Shown piece after piece: positions 36,088-45,636 of a stretch of DNA of 64,000 bases (positions are counted from its first letter, which is position 1; the number at the start of each line of letters is the position of its first letter). The notes below the pieces were generated by a model. That model ran no database searches, was not told where the DNA came from, and saw nothing but the letters and a program-made list of their open reading frames with translations. The stretch is from Cytophagales bacterium (GTDB taxonomy: Bacteria; Bacteroidota; Bacteroidia; Cytophagales; Cyclobacteriaceae): the NCBI GenBank assembly GCA_017303805.1, contig JAFLBQ010000007.1:62001-126000 (forward strand), given 5' to 3'. Both the position numbers and the translations under genes were made by a program.

Positions 36088-36094
36088 CTTAATG

Positions 36095-36130
36095 TCTCAA
36101 AACAAAAACAGCCTGATGGGGCAGGCTGTT
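36095..36130 (-). terminator. Intrinsic terminator after the STAS gene
   Basis: Perfect 9-bp stem AACAGCCTG/CAGGCTGTT (36107-36115 with 36122-36130), 6-nt loop, followed on the minus strand by TTTTGTTTT. Confidence 0.82.
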
Positions 36131-36154
36131 TGTTGGTTTATAATGCAACTAGGC

Positions 36155-36529
36155 TCAGTCCTCTTCTTTCATGTCTTTCTCAATCTCGTGCATAAACACC
36201 GCATCAATACCCTCTTCTACAGTGGGTAAAATATTCAGCACGCTATCCAATTGAGAAATTTTTATCAGTTTCATGGTGTGATCAGAAAGGCGGGTGAGGA
36301 CAAAGATCCCGTTGTCTTCCTGCAAAATCCGGTTGCCAACCAACAGGGCGCTTAAGCCCGAAGAGTCGGTGTACTTTACATCCGATAAATCTAAAACGAT
36401 ATTACGAACCCCTTCGGCATGCAGGGTAACCATCTCCGACTTTAATTGCGGTGCAATGCTGGAGTCAAGTTTCTCTTCGTTCAACTTCAGGAGGCAATAT
36501 TTCTCTTGCTTATCAATAGAATACTTCAT
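36155..36529 (-). CDS. STAS-domain protein (anti-sigma factor antagonist type)
   Basis: The 124-residue protein is a single STAS domain: VRNIVLDLSDVKYTDSSGLSALLVGNRILQ holds the phosphorylatable Ser in the SpoIIAA-type 'DSSGL' motif, and the tail is acidic. Such proteins bind a switch kinase/anti-sigma factor when unphosphorylated. No cognate kinase is adjacent. It lies 25 bp after purC and may be co-transcribed with it. Confidence 0.9.
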   Translation of the reverse strand: MKYSIDKQEKYCLLKLNEEKLDSSIAPQLKSEMVTLHAEGVRNIVLDLSDVKYTDSSGLSALLVGNRILQEDNGIFVLTRLSDHTMKLIKISQLDSVLNILPTVEEGIDAVFMHEIEKDMKEED

Positions 36530-36554
36530 ACAGGTTGTTTGGCTTAAAATTAAG

Positions 36555-37490
36555 TTAATTTATTGATTTAACGATGCTGCCCTCAATTCGTTCCAGAATG
36601 GTGGAATAGTCTATTTTCGGCAGCGACTCGCCAGTTACCAGTCCATATAATTCCTGGTAGCGTTCGGCAATCGATTTTACGATATCATCGGTCATTTCAG
36701 GCACTTTTTGGCCGTCCTTTCCCTGAAATCCATTTTCGATAAGCCATTGGCGCACAAACTCTTTCGAAAGTTGTTTTTGGGTTTCTCCTTGCTGCTGGCG
36801 TGCGGCATAGCCCTCGGCATAGAAATACCGCGATGAGTCGGGTGTGTGCACTTCATCAATCAGGTAAATCGTTCCCTGATGTTTGCCAAATTCGTATTTG
36901 GTGTCAACCAGAATCAAGTTTCGTTCGGCCGCCAGTTCCACCCCTTTGTTATAGAGCTTCAGCGTGTAGTCTTCAAGTTGTTCGTAGTCATTTTGCGATA
37001 CCAATCCGCGCTTTAGTATTTCTTCGCGCGAGATATCTTCATCGTGGCCAATCTTTGCTTTGGTGGTGGGAGTAATAATTGGTGTAGGCAGCTTATCATT
37101 TTCCTTCAACCCATCAGGCAACGTAACACCACAAAGTGTGCGTTTGCCGGCTTTGTACTCGCGGGCTGCATGGCCGGCCAGGTAGCCACGCACTACCATT
37201 TCAACCGCAAAAGGTTCGCACTTAAACCCAATGGTAACATTAGGGTCGGGGGTTTGAATAACCCAATTGGGCACAAGATTTTTTGTGGCTGCCAGATTTT
37301 TAGCGGCAATCTGGTTTAGCACCCGGCCCTTATCGGGAATTGCTTTGGGCAGAATTACATCAAAGGCTGAAATTCTATCGGTGGCAACCATTGCCATGGT
37401 ATCGCCAAAGTAATACACATCGCGCACTTTGCCTCTGTAAAATCCGGTCTGTTGTTTAAACTGAAAGTGGGTTTCTTTAATGGCCTGCAT
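36555..37490 (-). CDS. purC: Phosphoribosylaminoimidazole-succinocarboxamide synthase
   Basis: The 311-residue protein (start [14 protein letters not shown]) joins aspartate to CAIR in purine synthesis. Seen: [32 protein letters not shown]-site [43 protein letters not shown] and [32 protein letters not shown]. Length fits the longer SAICAR synthetase form. ATG at 37490 is favoured over the one at 37511 because it matches the family start. Confidence 0.94.
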   Translation of the reverse strand: MQAIKETHFQFKQQTGFYRGKVRDVYYFGDTMAMVATDRISAFDVILPKAIPDKGRVLNQIAAKNLAATKNLVPNWVIQTPDPNVTIGFKCEPFAVEMVVRGYLAGHAAREYKAGKRTLCGVTLPDGLKENDKLPTPIITPTTKAKIGHDEDISREEILKRGLVSQNDYEQLEDYTLKLYNKGVELAAERNLILVDTKYEFGKHQGTIYLIDEVHTPDSSRYFYAEGYAARQQQGETQKQLSKEFVRQWLIENGFQGKDGQKVPEMTDDIVKSIAERYQELYGLVTGESLPKIDYSTILERIEGSIVKSIN

Positions 37491-37539
37491 AGAGTTATTG
37501 GCAAGCCGCAAAATAACGAACCGCCCGCTACAGGCACAA

Positions 37540-38856
37540 TTAATTTGGCGATTTCTCCTCCACCAGAATTCCGGCCCGGAAGACGTACGTTTTTACCAGG
37601 TTTCCCTGCTCATCAAACTCTTTCCACTCTTTGTGCTTTTTATTGGCCACGTACTCGCCTTGTTCTTGAATTTTACCGTTCGCATAATAGCGCGTATAAA
37701 GACCATGCTGCCTGTTTGCCTTATAGGTGCCTTCCGAGAGTAATTTTCCGTTCTCGTAGTAATTTTTTACGGGACCTGTAATCAGGTTAAACTTCCAGGT
37801 TTCCTCGGTTGCTTTTTGTCCGTTTGGGTGGTAGCTCACGCGCAACCCATTCAATTCCCCACCTTCGTAGGTTTCTCTAAGCTTCAGTGTTTTACCATCC
37901 GATGCAAAAAACTGCCAGGTGCCGTTTGGCTTCCCTTCCCTAAAGGTCTTTTCAAAAAGTGTGGCGCCTTCGGGGCTGTATTCGGTTAGCTTACTCTCGC
38001 GCCCGTTTAACGAAAATTGTTCTTTGGTTCTTATTTTCCCGGTAGGGTAATAGTCGAGATTCGTTCCTACTTTGGCGCCCTCTTTAAATTGGTACTTGTG
38101 CCGGATGGTTCCATCGGCATAATAGCCTGTGTTTTCACCGTGAAGGCGGGCATTGGTAAAATGCCCTTCCAAAAGTTTATGGCCTTCGGTATCGTAATGT
38201 AGAAAGTCGCCAACCTTGTCGCCTTCTTTTATTGTATAGATTAGTTCCAGTTGTGCGTTGGGGTAGTACGATTTATAAAATCCCGAAATAAACCCGTCTT
38301 TATAATTTGCTTCCGTTTCTACTACTCCGCTTTCGTAATAGGTTTTGGTTATGCCATTTGGTTTTTGATTGGCATAGGTAATTTCTTTTCGCACGTTCCC
38401 TGTGGGATAGTATTCTTTCACTAATCCATCAGGCCTTCCTTTTACAAAAACTCCTTCTTGTTTTATAATGCCCGTTGGGAAGTAGGATTTAACACTATCT
38501 ATCAACTTGTTATTGTGATAGAGTGCAGTCTGAATATTACGGCCATGCTCGTCAAACACTTCCACGGCACCATGCCGTAGGCCATCCTGGTAATTGATTT
38601 TTCTGATAAGGGTACCATTGGGATGGTATTCGTAAAACGTGCCCCAGCGCACGCCATTTTTAAAGTTCCCTTCTATTTGTAGTTTGCCATTGGGGTAAAA
38701 CCTGCGGTAAGGGCCTTCGATTGTTTGGCCATCCACTGCCGACACCCGGTATTCTTCATCGGGTTGAAGATGCATGGGGTCGTGATAGGTCTTTACAATT
38801 TTTTGAGCTTGGGCGCATGTGGCCAGCAGGCAAAATAAAATCAAGAGTCGAATCAT
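37540..38856 (-). CDS. Secreted MORN-2/YwqK-repeat protein
   Basis: The 438-residue protein has a signal peptide (ending TCAQAQ) and about fifteen 22-24-residue MORN-2 repeats of the form 'G.YK.YYPNGK...E..Y..G...G' (e.g. [21 protein letters not shown]). These repeats are often annotated as YwqK-family antitoxins, but a signal peptide and absence of a toxin gene make that unlikely here. Probably a periplasmic or surface beta-repeat protein of unknown role. Similar repeats occur at 57087-58877. Confidence 0.82.
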   Translation of the reverse strand: MIRLLILFCLLATCAQAQKIVKTYHDPMHLQPDEEYRVSAVDGQTIEGPYRRFYPNGKLQIEGNFKNGVRWGTFYEYHPNGTLIRKINYQDGLRHGAVEVFDEHGRNIQTALYHNNKLIDSVKSYFPTGIIKQEGVFVKGRPDGLVKEYYPTGNVRKEITYANQKPNGITKTYYESGVVETEANYKDGFISGFYKSYYPNAQLELIYTIKEGDKVGDFLHYDTEGHKLLEGHFTNARLHGENTGYYADGTIRHKYQFKEGAKVGTNLDYYPTGKIRTKEQFSLNGRESKLTEYSPEGATLFEKTFREGKPNGTWQFFASDGKTLKLRETYEGGELNGLRVSYHPNGQKATEETWKFNLITGPVKNYYENGKLLSEGTYKANRQHGLYTRYYANGKIQEQGEYVANKKHKEWKEFDEQGNLVKTYVFRAGILVEEKSPN

Positions 38857-38906
38857 GTTGGAATAACGTTGCTTTGTTAACGTGCCAGATTCTTAAATCT
38901 TATAAG

Positions 38907-40085
38907 TTAAACTCTCTCTAAAACGATGGCCGAAGCGCCCCCTCCGCCATTGCAAATACCGGCAACGCCAAGGGTTGCATTATTTTGCTTTAACACGTTG
39001 GCCAGCGTAATGGTAATGCGCGCGCCCGATGCACCCAGCGGATGTCCAAGCGCAACGGCTCCGCCATTTACGTTTACCCGGGCTGCGTCCAGGTTTAATT
39101 TTATGTTGTTGGCAATGGCCACGGCCGAGAAGGCTTCATTAATTTCGTAGTAGTCCACATTGGCTGCGATTAAGCCGGCTGCTTTAAGTGCTTTTGGAAT
39201 TGCAAGCGCGGGTGTTGTTGTAAACCACATCGGGTCTTGCGAAGCATCGGCAAAGCCTCTGATTTTTGCAATCGGAGAAAGGCCCAGATCTTTGGCTTTC
39301 TCTTTACTCATCAGAATTACTGCGGCAGCGCCATCATTGATTGTAGAGGCGTTGGCAGCGGTTACCGTACCCTCTTTGCTAAATACCGCTTTCAAAGAAG
39401 GTATCTTATCGAAGTTTACATTTTTATATTCTTCGTCTTCGTTAAAAATTGTTTTTTCGCCTTTGCGCCCGGTTAGCTCAACCGGAATTACTTCTTCCGT
39501 AAACTTGCCGGCTGCCCAGGCGGCTGCGGCCCGCTTGTAAGAAGCAATTGCATAGTTATCCTGTTCCGCCCGGCTAATGTTCATTTCTTTGGCTGTGTTA
39601 TCCGCACAAACACCCATGGCACATTGGTTGTACACATCGGTAAGCCCATCGAAGGTCAGGCCGTCCAACAGTTCGCCATTTCCATAGCGATACCCATAGC
39701 GGGCTTTGGTTAGATAGTAGGGTATGTTGGACATACTTTCGGCCCCGCAGGCAACTACCACCTCATTCTGCCCCAGCATAATTGATTGGGCGCCCAACAT
39801 GATGGCTTTCATGCCCGAAGCACAAACCTTGTTAACTAGCGTAGTAGGAATTTGATATCCCAGCCCGGCACCCACCGCAACCTGTGTGGCTGGCGCCTGG
39901 CCTAAAGCCGAGGCGATTACATTGCCAAAAAAAAGTTCCTGAACTTGTGCCGGTTCGAGATTGATCTTCTGAATAATCCTTTTTACAACCAGTGCACCTA
40001 ACTGGGTGGCTGTTAGCGATGCCAATGATCCGCCAAAACTTCCAATGGGAGTGCGTAAGGCAGCAACAATATAAACTTCTTTCAT
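38907..40085 (-). CDS. Acetyl-CoA acetyltransferase (thiolase)
   Basis: The 392-residue thiolase has the nucleophile NKVCASGMKAIMLGAQ (~residue 88), the GHPLGASGARI motif (His ~350) and the second Cys in GICNGGGGASA. It catalyses reversible formation of acetoacetyl-CoA or the last step of beta-oxidation. Thiolase type (biosynthetic or degradative) is open; no 3-hydroxyacyl-CoA partner lies beside it. Confidence 0.93.
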   Translation of the reverse strand: MKEVYIVAALRTPIGSFGGSLASLTATQLGALVVKRIIQKINLEPAQVQELFFGNVIASALGQAPATQVAVGAGLGYQIPTTLVNKVCASGMKAIMLGAQSIMLGQNEVVVACGAESMSNIPYYLTKARYGYRYGNGELLDGLTFDGLTDVYNQCAMGVCADNTAKEMNISRAEQDNYAIASYKRAAAAWAAGKFTEEVIPVELTGRKGEKTIFNEDEEYKNVNFDKIPSLKAVFSKEGTVTAANASTINDGAAAVILMSKEKAKDLGLSPIAKIRGFADASQDPMWFTTTPALAIPKALKAAGLIAANVDYYEINEAFSAVAIANNIKLNLDAARVNVNGGAVALGHPLGASGARITITLANVLKQNNATLGVAGICNGGGGASAIVLERV

Positions 40086-40121
40086 TGTGGTTATTTTAAA
40101 ATGATTTACTCGCTTTTCTTT

Positions 40122-40931
40122 TTACCAATCTGGCTTGTTCTTGTCTTTAGGTTGGGTAGCCTTGCGCTTATTCTGTTGCAGGTATTGAGTTTCCTGATTT
40201 TTCATTGCCTCCAGAATCATGCGCGCCTTCTCCTCGCTCATATCCATCTCCTTTAATTTATCTTTTACGGATTGAGAATTTTCCTTTTGCTGTTGTTCTT
40301 TATTTTGCTTTTGTTCCTCCTTTTGCTGCTGCTCCTGTTTGTCTTTATCCTCATTCTTGTTGTCTTGCTTTTGCTGCTCATTCTCCTTCTTGTCTTTCTC
40401 GTTCTGATCTTTGTTTTGCTCTTTATTTTTGTCTTGTTGTTCTTTGTTTTCGTCTTTTTGATTGGGGTCTTTTTTCTTTTGATCTTGTTCTTTCTTCTTT
40501 TCTTCAGCTAGCTTTTTCTTTAGCAATTCGTAGTTGTAGCGTGCTTGTTCGTTTGCAGGATTGGCCAACAGCGCTTGTTTGAAATAAGCTAAGGCCTGGT
40601 CGTTCTTGTTTTGTTGGCCGGCCAATACACCCAGTTGCTGGCTGGCAATTGATTTTATTGTGGTATTGGTGCTTTGTAAAAGCGATTGATATGTAGATTG
40701 AGTAAAAGTTGTGTCGTTTTGTTTAAAATAGGCATGGGCCAGGTTTAACCTTACTTCGTCTTCTTTTACTCCTAAGGAGTCAATTAGTACATGGTATTTT
40801 TTAGCGGCCGTTTTATAATCGCCCTTTTCAAAAGCGGTTTTGGCTTCGGCTTTTAGCGAATTGATTTGCCCGATTTTACCGGGATCGATGGAAGACCAAA
40901 GGGCTAATAGTAGGATTCCAAAAATTTTCAC
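40122..40931 (-). CDS. TPR protein with charged low-complexity tail (BatC-like)
   Basis: The 269-residue protein has an N-terminal signal/anchor (MKIFGILLLALW) and TPR-like helices at ~25-150. A ~90-residue stretch follows, almost wholly Lys, Glu, Gln, Asp and Asn, then DMSEEKARMILEAMKNQE. The pairing with a BatB-type VWA protein 12 bp upstream matches BatB-BatC of the Bacteroidota aerotolerance (bat) operon. The low-complexity part gives a poly-Leu reading frame on the other strand, which is not a gene. Confidence 0.78.
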   Translation of the reverse strand: MKIFGILLLALWSSIDPGKIGQINSLKAEAKTAFEKGDYKTAAKKYHVLIDSLGVKEDEVRLNLAHAYFKQNDTTFTQSTYQSLLQSTNTTIKSIASQQLGVLAGQQNKNDQALAYFKQALLANPANEQARYNYELLKKKLAEEKKKEQDQKKKDPNQKDENKEQQDKNKEQNKDQNEKDKKENEQQKQDNKNEDKDKQEQQQKEEQKQNKEQQQKENSQSVKDKLKEMDMSEEKARMILEAMKNQETQYLQQNKRKATQPKDKNKPDW

Positions 40932-40943
40932 AAGCTCGGGCTT

Positions 40944-41903
40944 TTATATCTTAACGGTACGTATGCTCAGTATTACATCTCCAACCAACAGAATAAATGC
41001 CGTTAACAAGAAGTAAAAATAACGATTGGCCGAAACATCTACCAACCGGGCATCCCGCAACTCGCCTTCTATATTGGTTATGGCGTTAATCAGGCGGTTG
41101 GTGTCGTTTCTTACCTCGTTTATTTCAAAGTACTGGCCGTCTGTTTTATTAGCTAGTTCTTTTAACGCCATCGGGTTAAGCCGTGTTACTACAACGTTCC
41201 CTTTGTTGTCGGTTTTAAAACCCTTTTGCGATCCAATCTGGCTACCTTTTTCTGTGCCAATTCCCAAAGTAAACAACCGGAATTTTTTGTCTTCTACCTC
41301 GCGGGCTATTTTGTCGGTCTCTTCACCAAAGTCTTCCCCATCGCTAATCAAAATTATTACTTTCGACTTTTGCGACCGCGCGGAGTTATCATCAGCTAGC
41401 TTGGATAAAGCCATTTTTAAGGGCGGGCCAAAGTCGGTACCGCTGGACGGTACCAGGTTGGTGTTCATGGCCTCAATAAAAAGGTTGAGTGCATTCTGAT
41501 CAAAAGTTAAAGGACATTGCATAAAGGCTTCTGAAGAAAAAATGATCAGGCCAATCCGATCCGAGTTAAAGGCTGTTACAATTTTCTTTAATTCAAACTT
41601 TATTTTTTCAAGCCGGGTAGGTTGAATGTCGAACGCGTCCATCGATTTAGAAAGGTCCACACAAATCATAATATCTTTTCCTACCGATTGTATTTCTTTT
41701 TTCGAGTCGCCAAAGAGCGGGCCCAATATGGAGACGATCATCAGCCCGGCTATCATGCTTCTGAGCGCCAACTTTATAAAAAGTGTGTGGGCCGAGGTGT
41801 GAAGAGCCTTGCTTATTCTGAAAACCCGCCAGGCGTACAGCGCGTACCCAACAACAAACAGAATTACTAAGGTTACCTCTATCCAGCCAAAATCTCTAAT
41901 CAT
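40944..41903 (-). CDS. VWA-domain membrane protein (BatB-like)
   Basis: The 319-residue protein has two N-terminal membrane helices (VTLVILFVVGYALYA; LALRSMIAGLMIVSIL), a von Willebrand A domain with intact MIDAS (DLSKS at ~84 and a downstream SGTDFGPPL), and a C-terminal helix (FYFLLTAFILLVGDVIL). This is the BatB layout. Neither batA nor a MoxR ATPase precedes it here, so the bat cluster is partial or split. Role in stress tolerance is inferred from family knowledge. Confidence 0.85.
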   Translation of the reverse strand: MIRDFGWIEVTLVILFVVGYALYAWRVFRISKALHTSAHTLFIKLALRSMIAGLMIVSILGPLFGDSKKEIQSVGKDIMICVDLSKSMDAFDIQPTRLEKIKFELKKIVTAFNSDRIGLIIFSSEAFMQCPLTFDQNALNLFIEAMNTNLVPSSGTDFGPPLKMALSKLADDNSARSQKSKVIILISDGEDFGEETDKIAREVEDKKFRLFTLGIGTEKGSQIGSQKGFKTDNKGNVVVTRLNPMALKELANKTDGQYFEINEVRNDTNRLINAITNIEGELRDARLVDVSANRYFYFLLTAFILLVGDVILSIRTVKI

Positions 41904-41940
41904 GCACCCGCAAGTTACAAAATGAAAATATCTGAAAAAC

Positions 41941-42684
41941 TTATTGAGCGTTAATTGAATCGGGGAGAAGACTGGCCGCGTCCTTATCGATAAGCAGGTG
42001 GGCTTGTGGAATCAGATGCACAATGCTTACCGGAATAGATTCGGTTGCAGTTGTGGCGAGTGCTTTGGCGATGATAGGCGCTTTGTGTTTACCACTGGCA
42101 AGGATTAGTGGTAGCGTGGCTTTTTGCAGATGACTTAACCCCAGCGTAATTCCTAAGCGGAGTTGGGTAGGCGAGTTGAAATATTTCTGACCTACCTGTA
42201 TTGTCTCTTCTGCCAGTTCGGCAACGTGAGCAACTGAAGAGAAGGCGGTTCCGGGCTCATTCATTCCGATATGGCCATTGGTACCCACACCAACCAGCAT
42301 GATGTCTATGCCATTGAAACTTTCTATTAATTGATTAATCCGGGTGCATTCACTTTCAAGATTGGCCGCGTTTGGATTAAAATACTGTATTTGTTCAGGT
42401 TTTATCTGAAGCGGAGTGAAGCAATCGCGCTGCAGCATTGCAAGGCATGCGCCTGGGTTATTTCGTTCTATTCCTACCCATTCATCAAGGCTGAGAAATG
42501 TACAATGGGTAAGGTCTGTTTCTCCGTTTTGTTGAGCCTGGTGCAACTCTTTAAACACCCCCACAGGTGTATGGCCAGAAGCAAAACAAATCAATGCGTG
42601 AGGCTTTTTGTCAATGTAATCGATTATCAGCGCGCAGGTCTCTTTGCAAAGAGCCTCATACCCGGAAAAGATTTTAAGCTGCAT
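41941..42684 (-). CDS. Glucosamine-6-phosphate deaminase / 6-phosphogluconolactonase family
   Basis: The 247-residue sugar-phosphate isomerase-fold protein has CFASGHTPVGVFKEL, TFLSLDEWVGI and VGVGTNGHIGMNEPGTAF. In NagB the last motif is usually NDGHI.FNEP, with Asp, His and Glu catalytic; here the Asp is Asn while His and Glu remain. Either this is a related isomerase (e.g. on galactosamine 6-phosphate) or activity is altered, so a gene symbol is not assigned. It is monocistronic-looking. Confidence 0.8.
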   Translation of the reverse strand: MQLKIFSGYEALCKETCALIIDYIDKKPHALICFASGHTPVGVFKELHQAQQNGETDLTHCTFLSLDEWVGIERNNPGACLAMLQRDCFTPLQIKPEQIQYFNPNAANLESECTRINQLIESFNGIDIMLVGVGTNGHIGMNEPGTAFSSVAHVAELAEETIQVGQKYFNSPTQLRLGITLGLSHLQKATLPLILASGKHKAPIIAKALATTATESIPVSIVHLIPQAHLLIDKDAASLLPDSINAQ

Positions 42685-42773
42685 TCTTAAGGTATGCTTG
42701 GAATTGTTTTATCGCAAAATAAAGAGAAACTTTTACTGATGGTGACAGATTACCGGCAAGGAATTGGGGCAGT

Positions 42774-43652
42774 CTATCTACGCAGTCCACCGCGTTTATT
42801 GTATCTGTAAGAAGCACTCCGCTTGCGACTGTACATACGCCCGTTGCCATTGTCGTGTAAATCAAACGGCAGGTAATATTCGAGCTTTACAGATAATAGC
42901 ATATACCCATCATCGCTACCCGGATTACCACGTTGCTTACCGGCAGCATTTATAGGTTTGCCAATTTCAGGGCGTCTGTCTGCAAGGGCCTGGGCAATAG
43001 GGTTAGTAAAGGAACTGTTGTCAAGGTACACTGTACTTACATCATCAAGATAGTCGGTAAATACTTTGCGGAAACCTCCTTCTAATGCAACGTTAAAATT
43101 TGGGCCGGCCTTGAAACGAACTCCAATTCCATACGGAATAACTAATGTGAACCGACTGTAGTCGGCTCCTTCGGTATTTAACGGTTGCAAGGCATATTTT
43201 TTACCCTGGTATTCTGCAGTAGGATTAAAATAGAGAAATCCTAAACCGGCAAAACCGTACACATTATAGTAGGGGCGTCTGTAATATCGGTCTCCATTTG
43301 GGAAAAGGTTAAAAGCCCCGGCAACGTTAAATTCAAGATTATTTGATTTGAACGAAAGGTTGCGTGAGGTTCTTCCTGCATCATCAGCCTTAGCATCTGT
43401 ACCTTCCATAGTAAAGAAAGTTAAATCAGATCTTATGCTGAGTTGCGGAGTAAGGTAATACTGCATGCCGGCACTTAAACCGGGCTTTGCATCAAAATAA
43501 TCCCCGGGGTTGGATAATTCTCCAAAGTAGGTAGCTGTTCCGGCTCCGACAACGGCAATGAGCGAGCGGTTTTTGCGTATAGCATAAAAACTTTGGGCTA
43601 CAGCAGCTTCTGCAATAGAAACAAGTACCACCAAAACCAAAAGTTTGCGCAT
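42774..43652 (-). CDS. Outer-membrane beta-barrel protein
   Basis: The 292-residue protein has a signal peptide (ending AAVAQ) and alternating strands as in a small barrel (GAGTATYFGELSNPGDYFD, YYNVYGFAGLGFLYFNP, PYGIGVRFKAGPNFNVALEGG, GYMLLSVKLEYYLPFD). It ends in an Arg/Tyr-rich periplasmic tail. This resembles Bacteroidota DUF6089-like porin-family proteins; function is unknown. Confidence 0.8.
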   Translation of the reverse strand: MRKLLVLVVLVSIAEAAVAQSFYAIRKNRSLIAVVGAGTATYFGELSNPGDYFDAKPGLSAGMQYYLTPQLSIRSDLTFFTMEGTDAKADDAGRTSRNLSFKSNNLEFNVAGAFNLFPNGDRYYRRPYYNVYGFAGLGFLYFNPTAEYQGKKYALQPLNTEGADYSRFTLVIPYGIGVRFKAGPNFNVALEGGFRKVFTDYLDDVSTVYLDNSSFTNPIAQALADRRPEIGKPINAAGKQRGNPGSDDGYMLLSVKLEYYLPFDLHDNGNGRMYSRKRSASYRYNKRGGLRR

Positions 43653-43708
43653 AATAACAAGCTTTAAACCACGAATTTATGCTTTTTTAATCAAACAGGA
43701 AACCTATT

Positions 43709-44920
43709 TTAAGCCAACACTTCTTTAATTTTCTGGGCTGCCTCTTTTAGTAAGATGGCCGAAAATACTTTTAATCCCGATTCGCGGATGATTTTGGCCC
43801 CTTCTTCGGCATTTGTGCCTTGCAGGCGCACAATAATCGGCACGGGTATATTTCCTACCTTTTTGTAGGCCTCCACTACGCCATTTGCTACCCGGTCGCA
43901 GCGAACAATCCCCCCGAAAATATTAATCAAGATTGCTTTTACATTGGGGTCTTTAAGAATAATCCTGAACCCGGCCTCAACGGTTTCGGCATTGGCACCA
44001 CCTCCCACATCCAGGAAGTTAGCAGGCTCACCACCTGAAAGCTTGATGATGTCCATGGTAGCCATAGCCAGGCCGGCACCGTTTACCATACAGCCCACGT
44101 TGCCGTCTAATTTCACGTAGTTCAGGCCAGATTTGCCAGCCTCAACTTCCAAAGGATCTTCTTCGGAAATATCCCGAAGCTCCTCCAGATCTTTGTGGCG
44201 GAAAAGGGCGTTGTCGTCCAGGTTTACTTTACCATCAACAGCCAGTATTTTATTGTCGGAGGTCTTTAATACCGGATTTATTTCGAACATAGAAGCATCG
44301 AGGCCTATGTACGCTGAATACAAGGAGTTTATGAACTTAATCATTTCCTTAAATGCATTTCCTTCCAGCCCGAGTTTAAACGCAATTTTTCGCGCTTGAA
44401 ATGGTTGCAGGCCCAAGGTAGGATCGATCCACTCCTTTACAATTTTTTCGGGATGTGTTTCGGCTACTTCTTCAATGTTTACACCCCCCTCGGTAGAGGC
44501 CATGATTACCGGCTTGCTGGTAGCTCGGTCCAGCAGAATACTCATATAATATTCTTTCGGCTCTGATTCGCCCGGGTAGTAAACATCTTCGGCAATCAAT
44601 ACCTTATTAACCTTTTTGCCCGCAGGGCCGGTTTGTATGGTTACCAGGGTACCACCCAAAATAGCTTTTGATTTTTCAACCACTTCATCAAAGCTTTTGG
44701 CCAGCACAACCCCACGCGAACCGGTTTCTTTAACGGTGCCTTTGCCCCGGCCACCGGCATGAATTTGAGATTTAACCACGAACCACTTAGACCCGGTTTC
44801 GGCACCTAATTCTTTTGCTGCCGCCAAAGCCTTATCGGGTGTATCGGCAACAATGCCGCGCTGCACAGCAACACCAAATTTTCTTAAAATGTCTTTTGCC
44901 TGGTATTCGTGGATGTTCAT
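43709..44920 (-). CDS. sucC: Succinyl-CoA ligase (ADP-forming) beta subunit
   Basis: The 403-residue ATP-grasp protein starts [19 protein letters not shown], has [12 protein letters not shown] at ~52, and ends with the CoA-ligase part [12 protein letters not shown] and [14 protein letters not shown]. It makes succinate and ATP in the TCA cycle with SucD, which is not in the window. A promoter pair lies directly upstream. Confidence 0.95.
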   Translation of the reverse strand: MNIHEYQAKDILRKFGVAVQRGIVADTPDKALAAAKELGAETGSKWFVVKSQIHAGGRGKGTVKETGSRGVVLAKSFDEVVEKSKAILGGTLVTIQTGPAGKKVNKVLIAEDVYYPGESEPKEYYMSILLDRATSKPVIMASTEGGVNIEEVAETHPEKIVKEWIDPTLGLQPFQARKIAFKLGLEGNAFKEMIKFINSLYSAYIGLDASMFEINPVLKTSDNKILAVDGKVNLDDNALFRHKDLEELRDISEEDPLEVEAGKSGLNYVKLDGNVGCMVNGAGLAMATMDIIKLSGGEPANFLDVGGGANAETVEAGFRIILKDPNVKAILINIFGGIVRCDRVANGVVEAYKKVGNIPVPIIVRLQGTNAEEGAKIIRESGLKVFSAILLKEAAQKIKEVLA

Positions 44921-44938
44921 AGAAAATAATTTTTGGAG

Positions 44939-44969
44939 GCAAGCTACTTTTTTTAAACCTTTAATTCAA
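44939..44969 (-). promoter_or_regulatory. Promoter of sucC (TTG-N20-TAGCTTGC)
   Basis: On the minus strand TTG (44967-44969) is followed after exactly 20 bp by TAGCTTGC (44939-44946), close to the TAnnTTTG consensus, ~20 nt before the ATG. Confidence 0.5.
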
Positions 44970-44980
44970 GAATAACGCGA

Positions 44981-45631
44981 ATGTTAAAAGCAGAAGGTAT
45001 TAGAAAAAAGTATGGCTCGCTCGAAGTACTGAAAGGGGTGGACGTGGCAATACAAAAGGGTGAGGTAGTGAGTATTGTGGGCGCCTCCGGAGCTGGGAAA
45101 AGCACGCTACTCCATATTTTAGGTACGTTGGATAAACCCGATCAGGGTAAAGTGTGGTTAGAAGAGCGCGAAGTATTTGCACAGACAGCAAACGAGTTGG
45201 CGGCATTCAGAAACAGTAAGCTCGGTTTTGTTTTTCAATTTCATAACCTGCTGCCCGAGTTTACCGCGCTGGAAAACGTGATGATACCCGCATTGATTGC
45301 TGGGAAAGAAAAGACCGAAACCGCAAGTCGGGCCCGGCATTTATTAGAGACTCTGGCGGTTGGTTCGCGCGCAGACCATAAACCGTCTCAGCTCTCCGGT
45401 GGCGAGCAGCAGCGGGTGGCAGTGGCCCGCGCTCTTATCAACAACCCGGCCCTTGTATTTGCAGACGAACCCAGTGGCAATCTGGACTCAAAAAATGCAG
45501 CCGAACTTCATCAACTGTTTTTTCGCTTGCGCGATGAGTTGGGGCAGACTTTCGTGATCGTAACGCACAACCTTGAGTTTGCAGCCATGACCGATCGGAG
45601 AATTGAAATTAAAGATGGAAAGATGCTGTAA
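44981..45631 (+). CDS. lolD: ABC transporter ATP-binding protein (LolD/MacB type)
   Basis: The 216-residue ATPase has Walker A (GASGAGKST), Q-loop ([23 protein letters not shown], the LolD/MacB pattern), signature ([15 protein letters not shown]) and Walker B ([13 protein letters not shown]). It would power lipoprotein release with LolC/E-type permeases, but no permease is adjacent, so the exact partner is uncertain. It diverges from sucC. Confidence 0.85.
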   Translation: MLKAEGIRKKYGSLEVLKGVDVAIQKGEVVSIVGASGAGKSTLLHILGTLDKPDQGKVWLEEREVFAQTANELAAFRNSKLGFVFQFHNLLPEFTALENVMIPALIAGKEKTETASRARHLLETLAVGSRADHKPSQLSGGEQQRVAVARALINNPALVFADEPSGNLDSKNAAELHQLFFRLRDELGQTFVIVTHNLEFAAMTDRRIEIKDGKML

Positions 45632-45636
45632 GCCGA

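Noticed and set aside
37540-38856. YwqK-family antitoxin of a toxin-antitoxin pair
   Set aside because: The protein has a signal peptide and no toxin-like small gene lies beside it; neighbours are purC and thiolase.
40205-40582. Leu/Phe-rich open frames on the plus strand, looking like membrane proteins
   Set aside because: They are the complement of the Lys/Glu/Gln-rich tail of the BatC-like protein.
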